From contig QKEJ01000038.1 in assembly GCA_003252375.1 (NCBI GenBank), forward strand, positions 1 to 64,000: a stretch of DNA of 64,000 nt. The letters run 5' to 3'. Below, piece by piece: positions 45,553-54,123 of this stretch (the first letter of the stretch is position 1; every line of letters starts with the position of its first letter). Position numbers and translations under genes: made by a program. The DNA comes from Halodesulfovibrio sp. (lineage in GTDB: Bacteria; Desulfobacterota; Desulfovibrionia; Desulfovibrionales; Desulfovibrionaceae). The notes beneath the pieces were generated by a model that was given only the letters and a program-made list of their open reading frames with translations, searched no databases and was not told the DNA's origin.

Positions 45553-46287
45553 CTATTTGGCCCGTAATCTGTGAATGGTGAAGAGGGCGCGTCCGGCGTT
45601 GTCCGCTGCGGCGTCAGCAGCCGGGGCGGTCGATGCCTTGGTGCCGACGGTCTGTTCCTGCATGCGGAAGTCGCGTTCTGCAAGCTTGAAGAACTTCTTG
45701 GCCTTGCGCATGTAATCCTTGGCCAGCACGGCTTCGGCATCGGCCCGGCTGGAGAGGTGATGGCCGATGAACTTGACCAGCGCGCGGTGCAGGGATTCAA
45801 GATAGAGCACTTCGGCTCCGACAATGTAGTCGAAGGTCCGGTCGAGCCGGGTCGTCTGTATGTCCACCCGGCGCACCTGCACACGGTCGTCAAAACCGTT
45901 CTGCAGGACATTGATGCGGGCAAAGAGCAGGGCGTCGTCATTGATGTCGGAGATGACGATTTCCGAGAAGCCCTGCGTGGCGGCTATGAGGCCGGTCACG
46001 CCGCATCCAGCGCCGATTTCCAGCAGGGAGCGTCCCTCGGAGGGGACATGACGCAGGAAATGGCCGAGCATGAAGGAGGCGGGCCATATCTTTGCCCAGA
46101 GCGGCAGAGCCTTGAGGGCGTCTTCCTTGATGGTCGGGACAAGGTTGTCCAGGTAGGCGCGCATGTTCTGAACCTGCAGCACCTCAAGGGTAGTATCCCC
46201 CACGGTGAGCGGCTCGAAGCCCACTTCGAAGCGTTGCCGCGCCATATCGAGCAGTTCGTCCAGTGGAGCATCCAGACGGTATTGCAT
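45553..46287 (-). CDS. SAM-dependent methyltransferase (METTL21/protein methyltransferase-like)
   Basis: A 244-aa class I methyltransferase. LPLWAKIWPASFMLGHFL is the helix typical of METTL21/NNT1-type protein methyltransferases; motif I is LLEIGAGCGVTGL, motif II VISDINDDAL, and YIVGAEVLYLESLH stands where the catalytic D/E-xx-Y segment lies. The C-terminus is Ala-rich and basic. ATG at 46287 with AAGGA; the track's longer ORF runs into tRNA genes. It is translationally coupled to the YcaO gene, so the pair likely modifies the same target. Confidence 0.85.
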   Translation of the reverse strand: MQYRLDAPLDELLDMARQRFEVGFEPLTVGDTTLEVLQVQNMRAYLDNLVPTIKEDALKALPLWAKIWPASFMLGHFLRHVPSEGRSLLEIGAGCGVTGLIAATQGFSEIVISDINDDALLFARINVLQNGFDDRVQVRRVDIQTTRLDRTFDYIVGAEVLYLESLHRALVKFIGHHLSSRADAEAVLAKDYMRKAKKFFKLAERDFRMQEQTVGTKASTAPAADAAADNAGRALFTIHRLRAK

Positions 46288-46497
46288 AGGTAGTCCTTGG
46301 CTGTAAGAACGAGGCCGGTCCGGTAACCCCACGTCACCGGAGACAGGCACACAGGGTTCATGCACTATGCGGCGCGATTGTGCAAGACAGCGGCCGGGCG
46401 CAGGCGCGGTGCAAAGGCTTCCGGGGCTGACCTTCGCACGCTTTTCTGGTACAGATCGGTCCAACAATACATCAGTGCGCACTGCGCAGGAGAGAGC

Positions 46498-47004
46498 ATG
46501 GATAATCCATATGTACTGCTGGAAACGACCCTGGGGGACATCCTCATAGAACTGCTGCCGGAAAAGGCGCCCAAGAGCGTGGCCAACTTTCTGCGCTATG
46601 TGGACGACAAGAGCTACGACTATACCATTTTTCACCGCGTAATCCGCGGCTTCATGATTCAGGGCGGCGGGTATGACAACAGGCTGCAGCCCCGTGCGAC
46701 CTACGAACCCGTGGAGAATGAGGCCAAGAACGGCCTTTCCAACGTCAAGGGCAGCGTTGCCCTTGCCCGTGCCGCGGAAAAGGATTCCGCCTGCCGCGAG
46801 TTCTATATCAATGCCGAGGACAATCTGGACCTCGATCATCAGGATGAGACCGATGAGAACTATGGCTACGCCGTGTTCGGTCAGGTGGTCGAAGGGATGG
46901 ACGTGGTCAAGAAGCTGAACTGGAAGGTCACCAAGGCCCGTGACGGCTTTGACGACCTGCCTGTTGATGATCTGGAAATCATTTCCGCCCGTCGTTTCGA
47001 GTAA
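46498..47004 (+). CDS. Peptidyl-prolyl cis-trans isomerase, cyclophilin type
   Basis: A 168-aa cytoplasmic cyclophilin (no signal peptide). The catalytic segment is YTIFHRVIRGFMIQGGGYDN, with the later NVKGSVALARAAEKDSACREFYIN and YAVFGQVVEGMDVVKKL. It speeds proline isomerisation in folding. ATG at 46498 has CAGGAG; the track's longer frame is not supported. Divergent from the methyltransferase gene. Confidence 0.95.
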   Translation: MDNPYVLLETTLGDILIELLPEKAPKSVANFLRYVDDKSYDYTIFHRVIRGFMIQGGGYDNRLQPRATYEPVENEAKNGLSNVKGSVALARAAEKDSACREFYINAEDNLDLDHQDETDENYGYAVFGQVVEGMDVVKKLNWKVTKARDGFDDLPVDDLEIISARRFE

Positions 47005-47067
47005 TCGTGAGAACGGCGCGCACCGTGGGGCGGTCTCGGCCGCCCGCATGCCGAAAAAGGCAAAAGC

Positions 47068-47094
47068 AAAGGGCCGGTCAATGACCGGCCCTTT
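47068..47094. terminator. Terminator between the cyclophilin gene and the tRNA cluster
   Basis: AAAGGGCCGGTCA/TGACCGGCCCTTT stem; on the minus strand GCTTTTGCC follows, ending the tRNA transcript. Confidence 0.7.
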
Positions 47095-47100
47095 AAACTT

Positions 47101-47175
<75 letters not shown>

Positions 47176-47211
47176 TAAGGAATATATGATGCCTTGCGGC
47201 GTACCGACGAG

Positions 47212-47286
<75 letters not shown>

Positions 47287-47321
47287 GCTCAAAAAAGGTG
47301 CTCCAACCCTATTCGGGTAAA

Positions 47322-47343
47322 ACTGGCGGCCTGAGCCGCCAGT
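47322..47343 (-). terminator. Hairpin between two tRNA-Gly genes
   Basis: ACTGGCGGC-TCAG-GCCGCCAGT on the minus strand followed by TTTTAC. It may terminate part of the transcription or act as a processing signal between tRNA-Gly(GCC) and tRNA-Gly(CCC). Confidence 0.45.
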
Positions 47344-47352
47344 CCGGATTAC

Positions 47353-47427
<75 letters not shown>

Positions 47428-47431
47428 AGGA

Positions 47432-47506
<75 letters not shown>

Positions 47507-47897
47507 TCATTGTTGGCTACGCGTTCCACTCCTGTGTATCCGTTCGGAATCAGAAGTGTTTTCCGCTGTTGCCGGAGTGCTTTTGCCTCAACCCGATGGG
47601 GATTGCAAGCACTTTTTTCAACTTTTTCCCGAAGTCGTTTTTCATCGTTTTCGCGGCGAAACCCGTCATTGGGGAAGCAGGTAATTGCCATACGCCGGGT
47701 ATCTTGTCAATTCCAAAGGCGTAATCCATGAAATTGGTTCGCTTTCAGCAGTGCAGAGGGGGGCGGATTTCGTTGGCGCTCATGGGATCTGCAGGAAAGG
47801 TTGTGGCGGTGCCGGGTTTTACTTGCGCTATTCTCTGTAGTATGGGGAAGTCCGCAACGGAAAACCCTGCATGAACAAGGTGGAGTGATTCAGCCGA
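47507..47897. other. 391-base gap upstream of the tRNA cluster and the two-component operon
   Basis: No gene. It should hold divergent promoters. On the minus strand TTGACA at 47710-47705 with CAATTA 17 bases on is a weak candidate for the tRNA cluster; on the plus strand TAGTAT at 47838-47843 is a possible -10 for the response regulator gene, with a poor -35. Confidence 0.4.
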
Positions 47898-48587
47898 ATG
47901 CAAACCGATATACTGCTTTTTGATGATGACGTGAAACTTCAGGCCCTGCTGGTCGAGTATCTGCAAGGGGCTGGATTTTCGGTGCATTGCCGTCAGAGCG
48001 GATTGAATGCCGTTGCTGACGTGCTGGCGGTGCAGCCTGTGCTTGTCATCCTTGATATCATGATGCCCGACATGGACGGACTGACGGTCCTCAGGACCCT
48101 GCGTGAGCAATCGTCTGTGCCCGTAGTCATGCTGACGGCTCGCGGGGATGACTCCGACCGCATTGTCGGACTTGAGCTGGGAGCGGACGACTACCTTGCA
48201 AAGCCGTTCAACCCGCGCGAACTGCTGGCGCGCATTCGTGCCGTACTCCGCCGTGCCGAGGTTGGTCAGCAGGGAACACCGCTGCAGCTTATAGAATGTG
48301 CCGGGCTGACCCTTAACACGGGGAAACAGGAACTCATTGTCGGCAACACCGTTACCCAGCTTTCTCCCACGGAAACCAAGCTCATGGCGGAGCTGATGCG
48401 TCAGCCCAACGTGGAGCACTCTCGTGAAGACCTCATGGTGCGCGTCTGGGAACGGGAATTTACCGCCTATGACCGGTGTATTGACGTGCACATTTCCAAG
48501 TTGCGCAGTGTTCTCAAGCCGTTTGCCGCCCATGCGGATCGCATCAGGACGGTCTGGGGGAAGGGGTACATGTTTCTGGGGGGCTGA
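47898..48587 (+). CDS. OmpR-family response regulator (CpxR-like)
   Basis: A 229-aa regulator: receiver with LLFDDDVKL, phospho-acceptor Asp in VLVILDIMMPDMDG, Thr in MLTARG and Lys in LAKPF, then a winged-helix DNA-binding domain (SPTETKLMAELMRQPN... DRCIDVHISKLRSVL). The stop overlaps the kinase ATG (TGATG), so the pair is coupled. Resembles the CpxR/CpxA envelope-stress type by architecture; no CpxP-like gene is seen. Ribosome-binding site is weak. Confidence 0.94.
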   Translation: MQTDILLFDDDVKLQALLVEYLQGAGFSVHCRQSGLNAVADVLAVQPVLVILDIMMPDMDGLTVLRTLREQSSVPVVMLTARGDDSDRIVGLELGADDYLAKPFNPRELLARIRAVLRRAEVGQQGTPLQLIECAGLTLNTGKQELIVGNTVTQLSPTETKLMAELMRQPNVEHSREDLMVRVWEREFTAYDRCIDVHISKLRSVLKPFAAHADRIRTVWGKGYMFLGG

Positions 48588-49984
48588 TGCGTATTAACTG
48601 CCTGTATACCAAGTTGCTGCTTGGTTTCTTTGCAACGCTGGGCATGGTGGCGCTGTGCCTTGCCCTGTTGTTCTCCTATTTCGTCGGCGCCCGCCTGCAG
48701 GAGGATGGGGACAATGAACTGCAGGCGGCGTTCCGTCTTTCCTCCACCGGTCTTTCCCTGCTTGCTCCGCCCGACAGGCGCGCGAGTGATGCTGCCCGCC
48801 GGGAGCTGCAGGTCTTTGTGGATGATCTTGAAGTGGTCTACGAGGGGCCGGTCTGGCTGCGGCATGCCAACGGAACCGTCTTCATGGCGTCCAACGGGCA
48901 GCCGGTTCCCGCCTTTACGGAGTCAGACAGGTATACACGTGATCAGCTTGTATACGGCACTGTCCATCAGGCGCCGTATACGTACCATCTTTCCTATCCG
49001 GTCTCATTCTTCGGGTATGACGGCACGCTGGAAGTGCTCGGCTGTGAGGATATCCACAACAGACACGTGGTGATGACCCTTCTGTGGGTCATGGTCGTGG
49101 TTGTGGGAGGCATTTCATTGCTCGCCTTTCCGTTCGTCCGGAGAATTACCGGTCCCCTGCGAAGGCTGGAGGAGGGAGCATTGCAATGTGCAGCCGGAAA
49201 CCTGGATTTTCGGGTGGAAATTCCGCAACGCGATGAATTGGGCCGTGTGGCCAAGGCCTTCAATGCCATGGCGGACAGCGTGCAGGATATGCTGCGCCTG
49301 AAACAGGAGCTCATGGCCAACGTCTCCCATGAGATGCGCAGTCCGCTGGCCCGGATGCGGGTTGCCCTGGAGTTGGCCCAGCAGGATACGGCAGGGCATC
49401 AGTGCACCAATGCCGCACGCCACCTGGCGATTGTCGAGGAAGAGGTGGAGGCCATGGATGCCGTGATAGGCGAGGTGCTGGCCATAAGCCGGTACGGCAT
49501 AGAGGAGCGGGTGCGTCGTCGCGGGGCGTGCGACATGGCGGAAATGGTGCGTGCCGTGCTCGACAAGTATGCCCTGCTCATGTCGAGTCGCCGGATTCGC
49601 CTGGAGGCCATGCTTCCGGCGTCATTAACCGTGCATTGTCAGTACGAGGCACTGCCCACCGCCATCCGCAACATGGTGGAGAATGCCGTCAAGTTTACTC
49701 CGGAAGGGGGCATGATCAGGGTGGAGCTTGATCAGCTTCCGGGAGCTACGCGCCTGCGCATGACCAATAGTTATGCCCCTCTTTCGGAATGCCAGCTGAA
49801 GGGAATCTTTCAGCCCTTTGCCAGAATTGAGGGCGAGAGCGTTCCCGGCACCGGGCTGGGGCTTGCATTGACCGACCGGATCATTGTGGGACACGGCGGC
49901 ACCATCGTGGCGGAGAATGTTCCCGACGGCATCATGTTTACGGTGCTGTTGCCGGTGCAGGAGCCGATGGAAGAGATGCCATAG
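48587..49984 (+). CDS. Sensor histidine kinase (CpxA-like)
   Basis: A 465-aa inner-membrane kinase: TM1 (LLLGFFATLGMVALCLALLFSYFV), ~130-residue periplasmic sensor, TM2 (MTLLWVMVVVVGGISLLAF), HAMP, H-box LMANVSHEMRSPLARMRVAL, N-box RNMVENAVKF and the G-box GTGLGLAL. It phosphorylates the regulator encoded upstream. Stimulus unknown. Confidence 0.94.
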   Translation: MRINCLYTKLLLGFFATLGMVALCLALLFSYFVGARLQEDGDNELQAAFRLSSTGLSLLAPPDRRASDAARRELQVFVDDLEVVYEGPVWLRHANGTVFMASNGQPVPAFTESDRYTRDQLVYGTVHQAPYTYHLSYPVSFFGYDGTLEVLGCEDIHNRHVVMTLLWVMVVVVGGISLLAFPFVRRITGPLRRLEEGALQCAAGNLDFRVEIPQRDELGRVAKAFNAMADSVQDMLRLKQELMANVSHEMRSPLARMRVALELAQQDTAGHQCTNAARHLAIVEEEVEAMDAVIGEVLAISRYGIEERVRRRGACDMAEMVRAVLDKYALLMSSRRIRLEAMLPASLTVHCQYEALPTAIRNMVENAVKFTPEGGMIRVELDQLPGATRLRMTNSYAPLSECQLKGIFQPFARIEGESVPGTGLGLALTDRIIVGHGGTIVAENVPDGIMFTVLLPVQEPMEEMP

Positions 49985-50026
49985 ACAAAGAAGAGCCCCC
50001 GGCTGATGCCGGGGGCTCTTCTTTGT
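49985..50026. terminator. Strong hairpin after the two-component operon
   Basis: A 19-bp perfect stem ACAAAGAAGAGCCCCCGGC with its complement and a 4-base loop. Its T-rich ends serve the + strand operon; it also lies downstream of the minus-strand tRNA-Gly. Confidence 0.85.
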
Positions 50027-50076
50027 ATGTGTGCCACACACAGAGTCGTAAGGCCATGTATGGCTTTTTCGCGAAC

Positions 50077-50151
<75 letters not shown>

Positions 50152-50609
50152 TCGTTGTTGTGCCGGGCGTTGCCGTCCGACGAGGAGGGTTTATACGCAA
50201 AGCCCGTGGGGTGGTCAAGAAAAAGTCCCGATTTTTTGTACTTAAATATTTGCTGCGGAATTCCATTGTGTTATGCTCATTGAGGCGATTCATTTTACTG
50301 CGTTGCGAGACGTTTGGGCAGAATCGCCATGTCCCGCGTTTTAGGGGTGCCTGACGCAGCGAGGTTGTCTGTACTTTTGGGCGTGTGTGCTTATCTGTCT
50401 GTGAAAGGGGAGCCTATATCGACGGATGACCTGCCTCGACAATGTATCGTGGCGTAATTCCGGTTCTTTTTACCCCATTTCAAGTAGTGCTTTACTTTTA
50501 GGCGCGCCTTGGTATATCCCTCTGTGCTTAGTTAACTGGCTGCCGACGTGGTTCCACCTAATTCTATTTTGTTGTTCACTGCCCTGTGAACCATGCCGAG
50601 GAGGACATT
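50152..50609. other. 458-base AT-richer gap upstream of dksA
   Basis: No gene supported on either strand; the short plus-strand ORF at 50426 lacks a ribosome-binding site. Besides the tRNA promoter it has two weak plus-strand promoter candidates for dksA: TTGTCT (50365) with TGCTTA, 17-base spacer, and TTTACT (50491) with TATATC, 16-base spacer. The long leader could be regulatory. Confidence 0.45.
50190..50218 (-). promoter_or_regulatory. Predicted sigma-70 promoter of the single tRNA-Gly(GCC)
   Basis: TTGACC and TATAAA on the minus strand, 17-base spacer, about 40 bases before the mature 5' end. Confidence 0.8.
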
Positions 50610-50972
50610 ATGGATCAGAAGGACCTGGATTATTTCCGAGATCTCCTGCACACCATGCTGGAAGAAGCCCAGCAGAACGGTGATGCCACCCTCGATGAAT
50701 TGACAGACAGCAATGAAATGTTTGCTGATCCTGCGGATAGAGCTACCGCCGAATCGGACCGTGCCTTCACGCTTCGTATCCGTGATCGCGAACGCAAGCT
50801 GATCAAGAAGATACGTTCCGCCATTAACCGCATGGAGGATGGCACCTTTGGCGTATGTGACGAGTGCGGCGATGAGATTGGTGTTCCCCGTCTCAAGGCG
50901 CGTCCCGTGACAAAGCTGTGCATTAACTGCAAGAGCAAGCAGGAAGAGGATGAGCGCGAAAGGGCAGATTAA
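50610..50972 (+). CDS. dksA: DksA/TraR family zinc-finger transcription factor
   Basis: A 120-aa RNA polymerase secondary-channel factor. The coiled-coil tip carries the DPADRA acidic motif, and the C-terminal zinc finger is CDECGDEI...LCINCK (CxxC-x17-CxxC). ATG at 50610 has GAGGAGG; the track's GTG at 50586 is inside the leader. It tunes stable RNA and amino acid promoters with ppGpp; its place beside tRNA-Gly is suggestive but may be chance. NFACT gene follows 30 bases on. Confidence 0.94.
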   Translation: MDQKDLDYFRDLLHTMLEEAQQNGDATLDELTDSNEMFADPADRATAESDRAFTLRIRDRERKLIKKIRSAINRMEDGTFGVCDECGDEIGVPRLKARPVTKLCINCKSKQEEDERERAD

Positions 50973-51002
50973 CGTCTGTCGTGGAAGGTAGGGCATTCCG
51001 GC

Positions 51003-52580
51003 ATGGATGCTCATTTCTTCAGACGTCTGGCCTTTGAGTTGAGCAGCTCTCTTCAGGGAGCGCGAATAGAGCGGTTTTACGCTCCCGCTCCGGATATCAC
51101 GACCATAGTATTACATACGACCGGCCCGAAGCAGCATGTGTTGCTTCGGGCCGGTCGTCGTTTTCCCTTTCTGTTGCTGTCGCCGGAGCGTCCCCCAAAC
51201 CCGGAGACCCCCTCTGCCCATGCCATGTGGTTGCGCAAGCACGCTGGGGGGCGTCGTCTTGGACCAGCGGTCATCGATTGGTGTACGCGGCGCATGGCAT
51301 TTCCTCTTTCCGGGGCGACATCACAGTGGCTGATGCTTGATCTGCGAGACGGTGTCGGTGTGCTGGACGTCCTGCCCGAAGGGTTCGGACGTGAACCGGT
51401 CTGGCCTGAACCTGCTGAACTGCTGGCTATTTCCGAACATGCCGATGCATGGCAGACCCACCCTCAGCTTACTCCCTTGTTGCGAGAGACTCTTGCCCTG
51501 TTGCGTCAGGACGATCCGCTGGATGCCTGCGCTCTCTTGTCGGACCTGGAATACGGTCCACAGGAAGGCGGAGGAGAGGTGCATGTCTACGCCATGGGGA
51601 GCGAGGAGGTGCTGTGCAGTGCCTGGCCGCTGCCGGATGCCCAACGGCGAGGTCGGGACGAGGCGGTTTGGGATACTGCGCTGGAAGCTGCATTGGCTGC
51701 GGGCAGGCCCCTGGTGTTTGGCGGATTTGCCCAGCGGGCAGAGCAGCTGGAACGGGCTCCCATTGCAGCTGCCCTCAAACGGACCAGAAAGACGCTTGCC
51801 AAGCTCGATGCCGAGGAGGAACGGCTGCTGCGCATGATCGCCCAGCAGGATGACGGCATGGCTCTGCAGGGAGCGCTGTGGCGCATTGGGGCAGATACGA
51901 AGCTGGACGCCGTTGACCTTCCCGACAAGGAAGGCGTGGTGAAAACCCTGCATCTGGACCCGCTTTGTACCGTACGCGAAAACATGGAGCGCTTTTTCAA
52001 GCAGGCCGCTCGTGGCAAGCGCGGTATCGGCATGCTGCAGGAGCGACGGGAGCAGGTGCGGGATCAGGTGCGGCGGCTGGAACAGGGGGATACGGATGCT
52101 GTTCCCGTGCGCCAGAAGCGCATGGAGCCGGCACAAGGCTCCCGGAATGGCAGGAGCGGAAAGGGGGCGGCGGACACCGATGCCCGGCTCTTCCACCGGT
52201 TCCGCAGTTCGGATGGTTTCATGATGCTCAGGGGGCGTAATGCCAAGGGGAATCACACCATTCTCGACAAGGCCATGCCGCACGACCTGTGGTTTCATGC
52301 CGAGGACGGCCCGAGCGCCCATCTGGTTCTTCGCAGGCAATTTCCCGAACAGGATGTGCCTCAGTCCTCGTTGCTGGAGGCGGCGGAACTTGTTGGGTTG
52401 CGCAGCTGGCAGAAGGAGGGGCGGCAGGCGCGGGTGATGTACGCGCTGGTGCGCAATGTGCGCAAGGTCAAGGGAGCGGCCGTTGGCGCCGTTCACGTGG
52501 GACGCATGGAAGGCTCGTTGCTGGTGGCGCTTGATGCGGGCACCGAAGAGCGCCTGGCTGTTTCGCTCATGGAGGAGTAG
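51003..52580 (+). CDS. RqcH/NFACT family protein (Rqc2 homologue)
   Basis: The 525-aa protein has the NFACT-N domain (MDAHFFRRLAFELSSSLQGARIERFY), a helical middle and coiled coil (~255-390, RKTLAKLDAEEERLL) and an NFACT-R domain (FHRFRSSDGFMMLRGRNAKGN; DLWFHAEDGPSAHLVLRR). RqcH binds split 50S subunits with peptidyl-tRNA and adds alanine tails. The Asp-Arg pair that follows the LRKH segment in Bacillus RqcH is here TRR (95-97), so Asp is absent; activity may differ. Downstream of dksA, same operon. Confidence 0.9.
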   Translation: MDAHFFRRLAFELSSSLQGARIERFYAPAPDITTIVLHTTGPKQHVLLRAGRRFPFLLLSPERPPNPETPSAHAMWLRKHAGGRRLGPAVIDWCTRRMAFPLSGATSQWLMLDLRDGVGVLDVLPEGFGREPVWPEPAELLAISEHADAWQTHPQLTPLLRETLALLRQDDPLDACALLSDLEYGPQEGGGEVHVYAMGSEEVLCSAWPLPDAQRRGRDEAVWDTALEAALAAGRPLVFGGFAQRAEQLERAPIAAALKRTRKTLAKLDAEEERLLRMIAQQDDGMALQGALWRIGADTKLDAVDLPDKEGVVKTLHLDPLCTVRENMERFFKQAARGKRGIGMLQERREQVRDQVRRLEQGDTDAVPVRQKRMEPAQGSRNGRSGKGAADTDARLFHRFRSSDGFMMLRGRNAKGNHTILDKAMPHDLWFHAEDGPSAHLVLRRQFPEQDVPQSSLLEAAELVGLRSWQKEGRQARVMYALVRNVRKVKGAAVGAVHVGRMEGSLLVALDAGTEERLAVSLMEE

Positions 52581-52616
52581 GGACGTTGCAGACCGTAGTG
52601 GTGCACAAAAATATGT

Positions 52617-52644
52617 TTGACGGACTGCTGTCTGCGTGTATTTT
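52617..52644 (+). promoter_or_regulatory. Predicted sigma-70 promoter of the EAL-HDOD gene
   Basis: TTGACG and TATTTT with a 16-base spacer, about 70 bases before the start codon. Confidence 0.5.
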
Positions 52645-52713
52645 GTACTCTAGGGGGTACAGGTACGAATAGGCTGAACGTTGGGGGCGATGTGATGCTG
52701 CAAGGGGTTCCTG

Positions 52714-54042
52714 ATGCTGAAGAGGATAAAGAGCCTTTTTGAAGGCCCGCAACGTGATGTGCGTGCTGCCGTACATGATTCTGACGGGATTTCGGTTGCT
52801 CCGGTCTCGGAGAACCATGGGGTCACCTGCGCAACGCTGGTGGCCCGGCAACCCATTTTCGACCGCAAATCCTCCATCTGGGGCTATGAGCTTCTGTTCA
52901 GGCGTCCGCCTGATACATCCAAATTTCCCGGCGAAATGGACTCTGACATCGCCACCTCCACAGTCATTTCCGATGGGTTCTCCATTGTGCAGCCGGTACT
53001 GCAGCCGGACCAGAAGGTACTGATCAATTTTTCCGCAGACCTGCTGAAGCAGCAGATTCCCAAGGTGCTGCCCGCAGCCCAGTGCGGTGTGGAGATTCTC
53101 GAAACCGTGCAGCCGAGCAGGGAGCTGGTCAAATCTCTCTTGCAGCTTAAGCAGGATGGCTATCTGCTGGCCGTTGACGATTATACGGGCCAGAAGGAGC
53201 TTGAGGTCTTTCTGAAGGTGGCCGACATCGTGAAGGTGGAGATTCTCGGCCGGTCCATGAAGGACGTGTATGCCAACGTGAAGGACCTGAAGACCTTGCC
53301 CTGTCTGCTGCTGGCGGAAAAGGTGGAGGACCAGAAGACCTTCGAACTGTGCCACAAGATGGGCTTTGACCTGTTTCAGGGATTCTTCTTTTCCCGTCCC
53401 GAGCTCATGAAGGGAAAGAAGCTTTCGGCCTCGCAGGCGGTGAAGATGCGTCTGCTGTCACAGATTTCCGATGACGAGTTTTCCGTGAATGAAGTGGGGG
53501 GCATTCTGCGTGCGGACGTTTCCCTTGTCTATAAGCTCATGCGCTACCTCAATTCCGTCCACTTTGCTCTGCCCATGAAGGTGAAGAGCGTGGAGCACGG
53601 CATAGCGCTTTTGGGAAGCCAGAAGCTCAGGCAGTGGCTGTGCGTGACCGTGCTTTCGGAGCTGGAGGCCACGCCCATGTCGCGGCATGTGGTTTCGCAG
53701 TCCGCCCAGCGCGGAAAGTTTCTCGAGATTTTAGGTGAAAATGCCCGCAACGGCGTCAGGCCGGACAGTCTCTTTCTGCTGGGACTGTTCTCGCTGCTGG
53801 AAACCCTGCTTTCCGTTTCTCTTGATGATATGCTCAAGGACATGCCGCTTGATGAGGGGATCGTGGCGGCGCTGCAAGGGGAGGAGAGCCCCTATTCCCC
53901 ATGGCTGCGCCTGCTTTCGCACTATGAGCGCGCAGAGTGGGACGAGGCCGAGCAGGACATGCGGGAGGCGGGGATTACCGAGATGGCCGTGGTCAAGGCG
54001 TACGAGCAATCCCTGCAGTGGGCCATGGCCTTTTTCGACTGA
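52714..54042 (+). CDS. EAL-HDOD domain signalling protein (YuxH type)
   Basis: The 442-aa protein has an EAL-like domain (~40-235) in which several ligands remain: Glu in IWGYELLFR, Asn in LINFSAD, Glu in VEILE, Asp-Asp in AVDDYTG, Lys in VKVEI and Glu in LLAEKVE, but spacing and the EVL core differ from active phosphodiesterases. The HDOD domain follows (~235-440, SQISDDEFSVNEVGGILRADVSLVYKLMRYLNSV). Such proteins usually bind or signal rather than hydrolyse cyclic di-GMP. AGGGG before ATG. Monocistronic. Confidence 0.9.
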   Translation: MLKRIKSLFEGPQRDVRAAVHDSDGISVAPVSENHGVTCATLVARQPIFDRKSSIWGYELLFRRPPDTSKFPGEMDSDIATSTVISDGFSIVQPVLQPDQKVLINFSADLLKQQIPKVLPAAQCGVEILETVQPSRELVKSLLQLKQDGYLLAVDDYTGQKELEVFLKVADIVKVEILGRSMKDVYANVKDLKTLPCLLLAEKVEDQKTFELCHKMGFDLFQGFFFSRPELMKGKKLSASQAVKMRLLSQISDDEFSVNEVGGILRADVSLVYKLMRYLNSVHFALPMKVKSVEHGIALLGSQKLRQWLCVTVLSELEATPMSRHVVSQSAQRGKFLEILGENARNGVRPDSLFLLGLFSLLETLLSVSLDDMLKDMPLDEGIVAALQGEESPYSPWLRLLSHYERAEWDEAEQDMREAGITEMAVVKAYEQSLQWAMAFFD

Positions 54043-54078
54043 CCGGACGGCGGATGGCTCCGCCCTGACGTTTTTCCA

Positions 54079-54113
54079 TGAAAAAAGGCCCTGCCGGAGC
54101 AGGGCCTTTTGGT
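54079..54113. terminator. Bidirectional terminator between the EAL-HDOD gene and gap
   Basis: AAAAGGCCCTGC/GCAGGGCCTTTT, six T on the minus strand and four on the plus. Confidence 0.9.
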
Positions 54114-54123
54114 GTGCGCAAAT

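Noticed and set aside
50426-50683. 85-codon plus-strand ORF overlapping the dksA start
   Set aside because: No ribosome-binding site and a different frame from dksA, which is certain.
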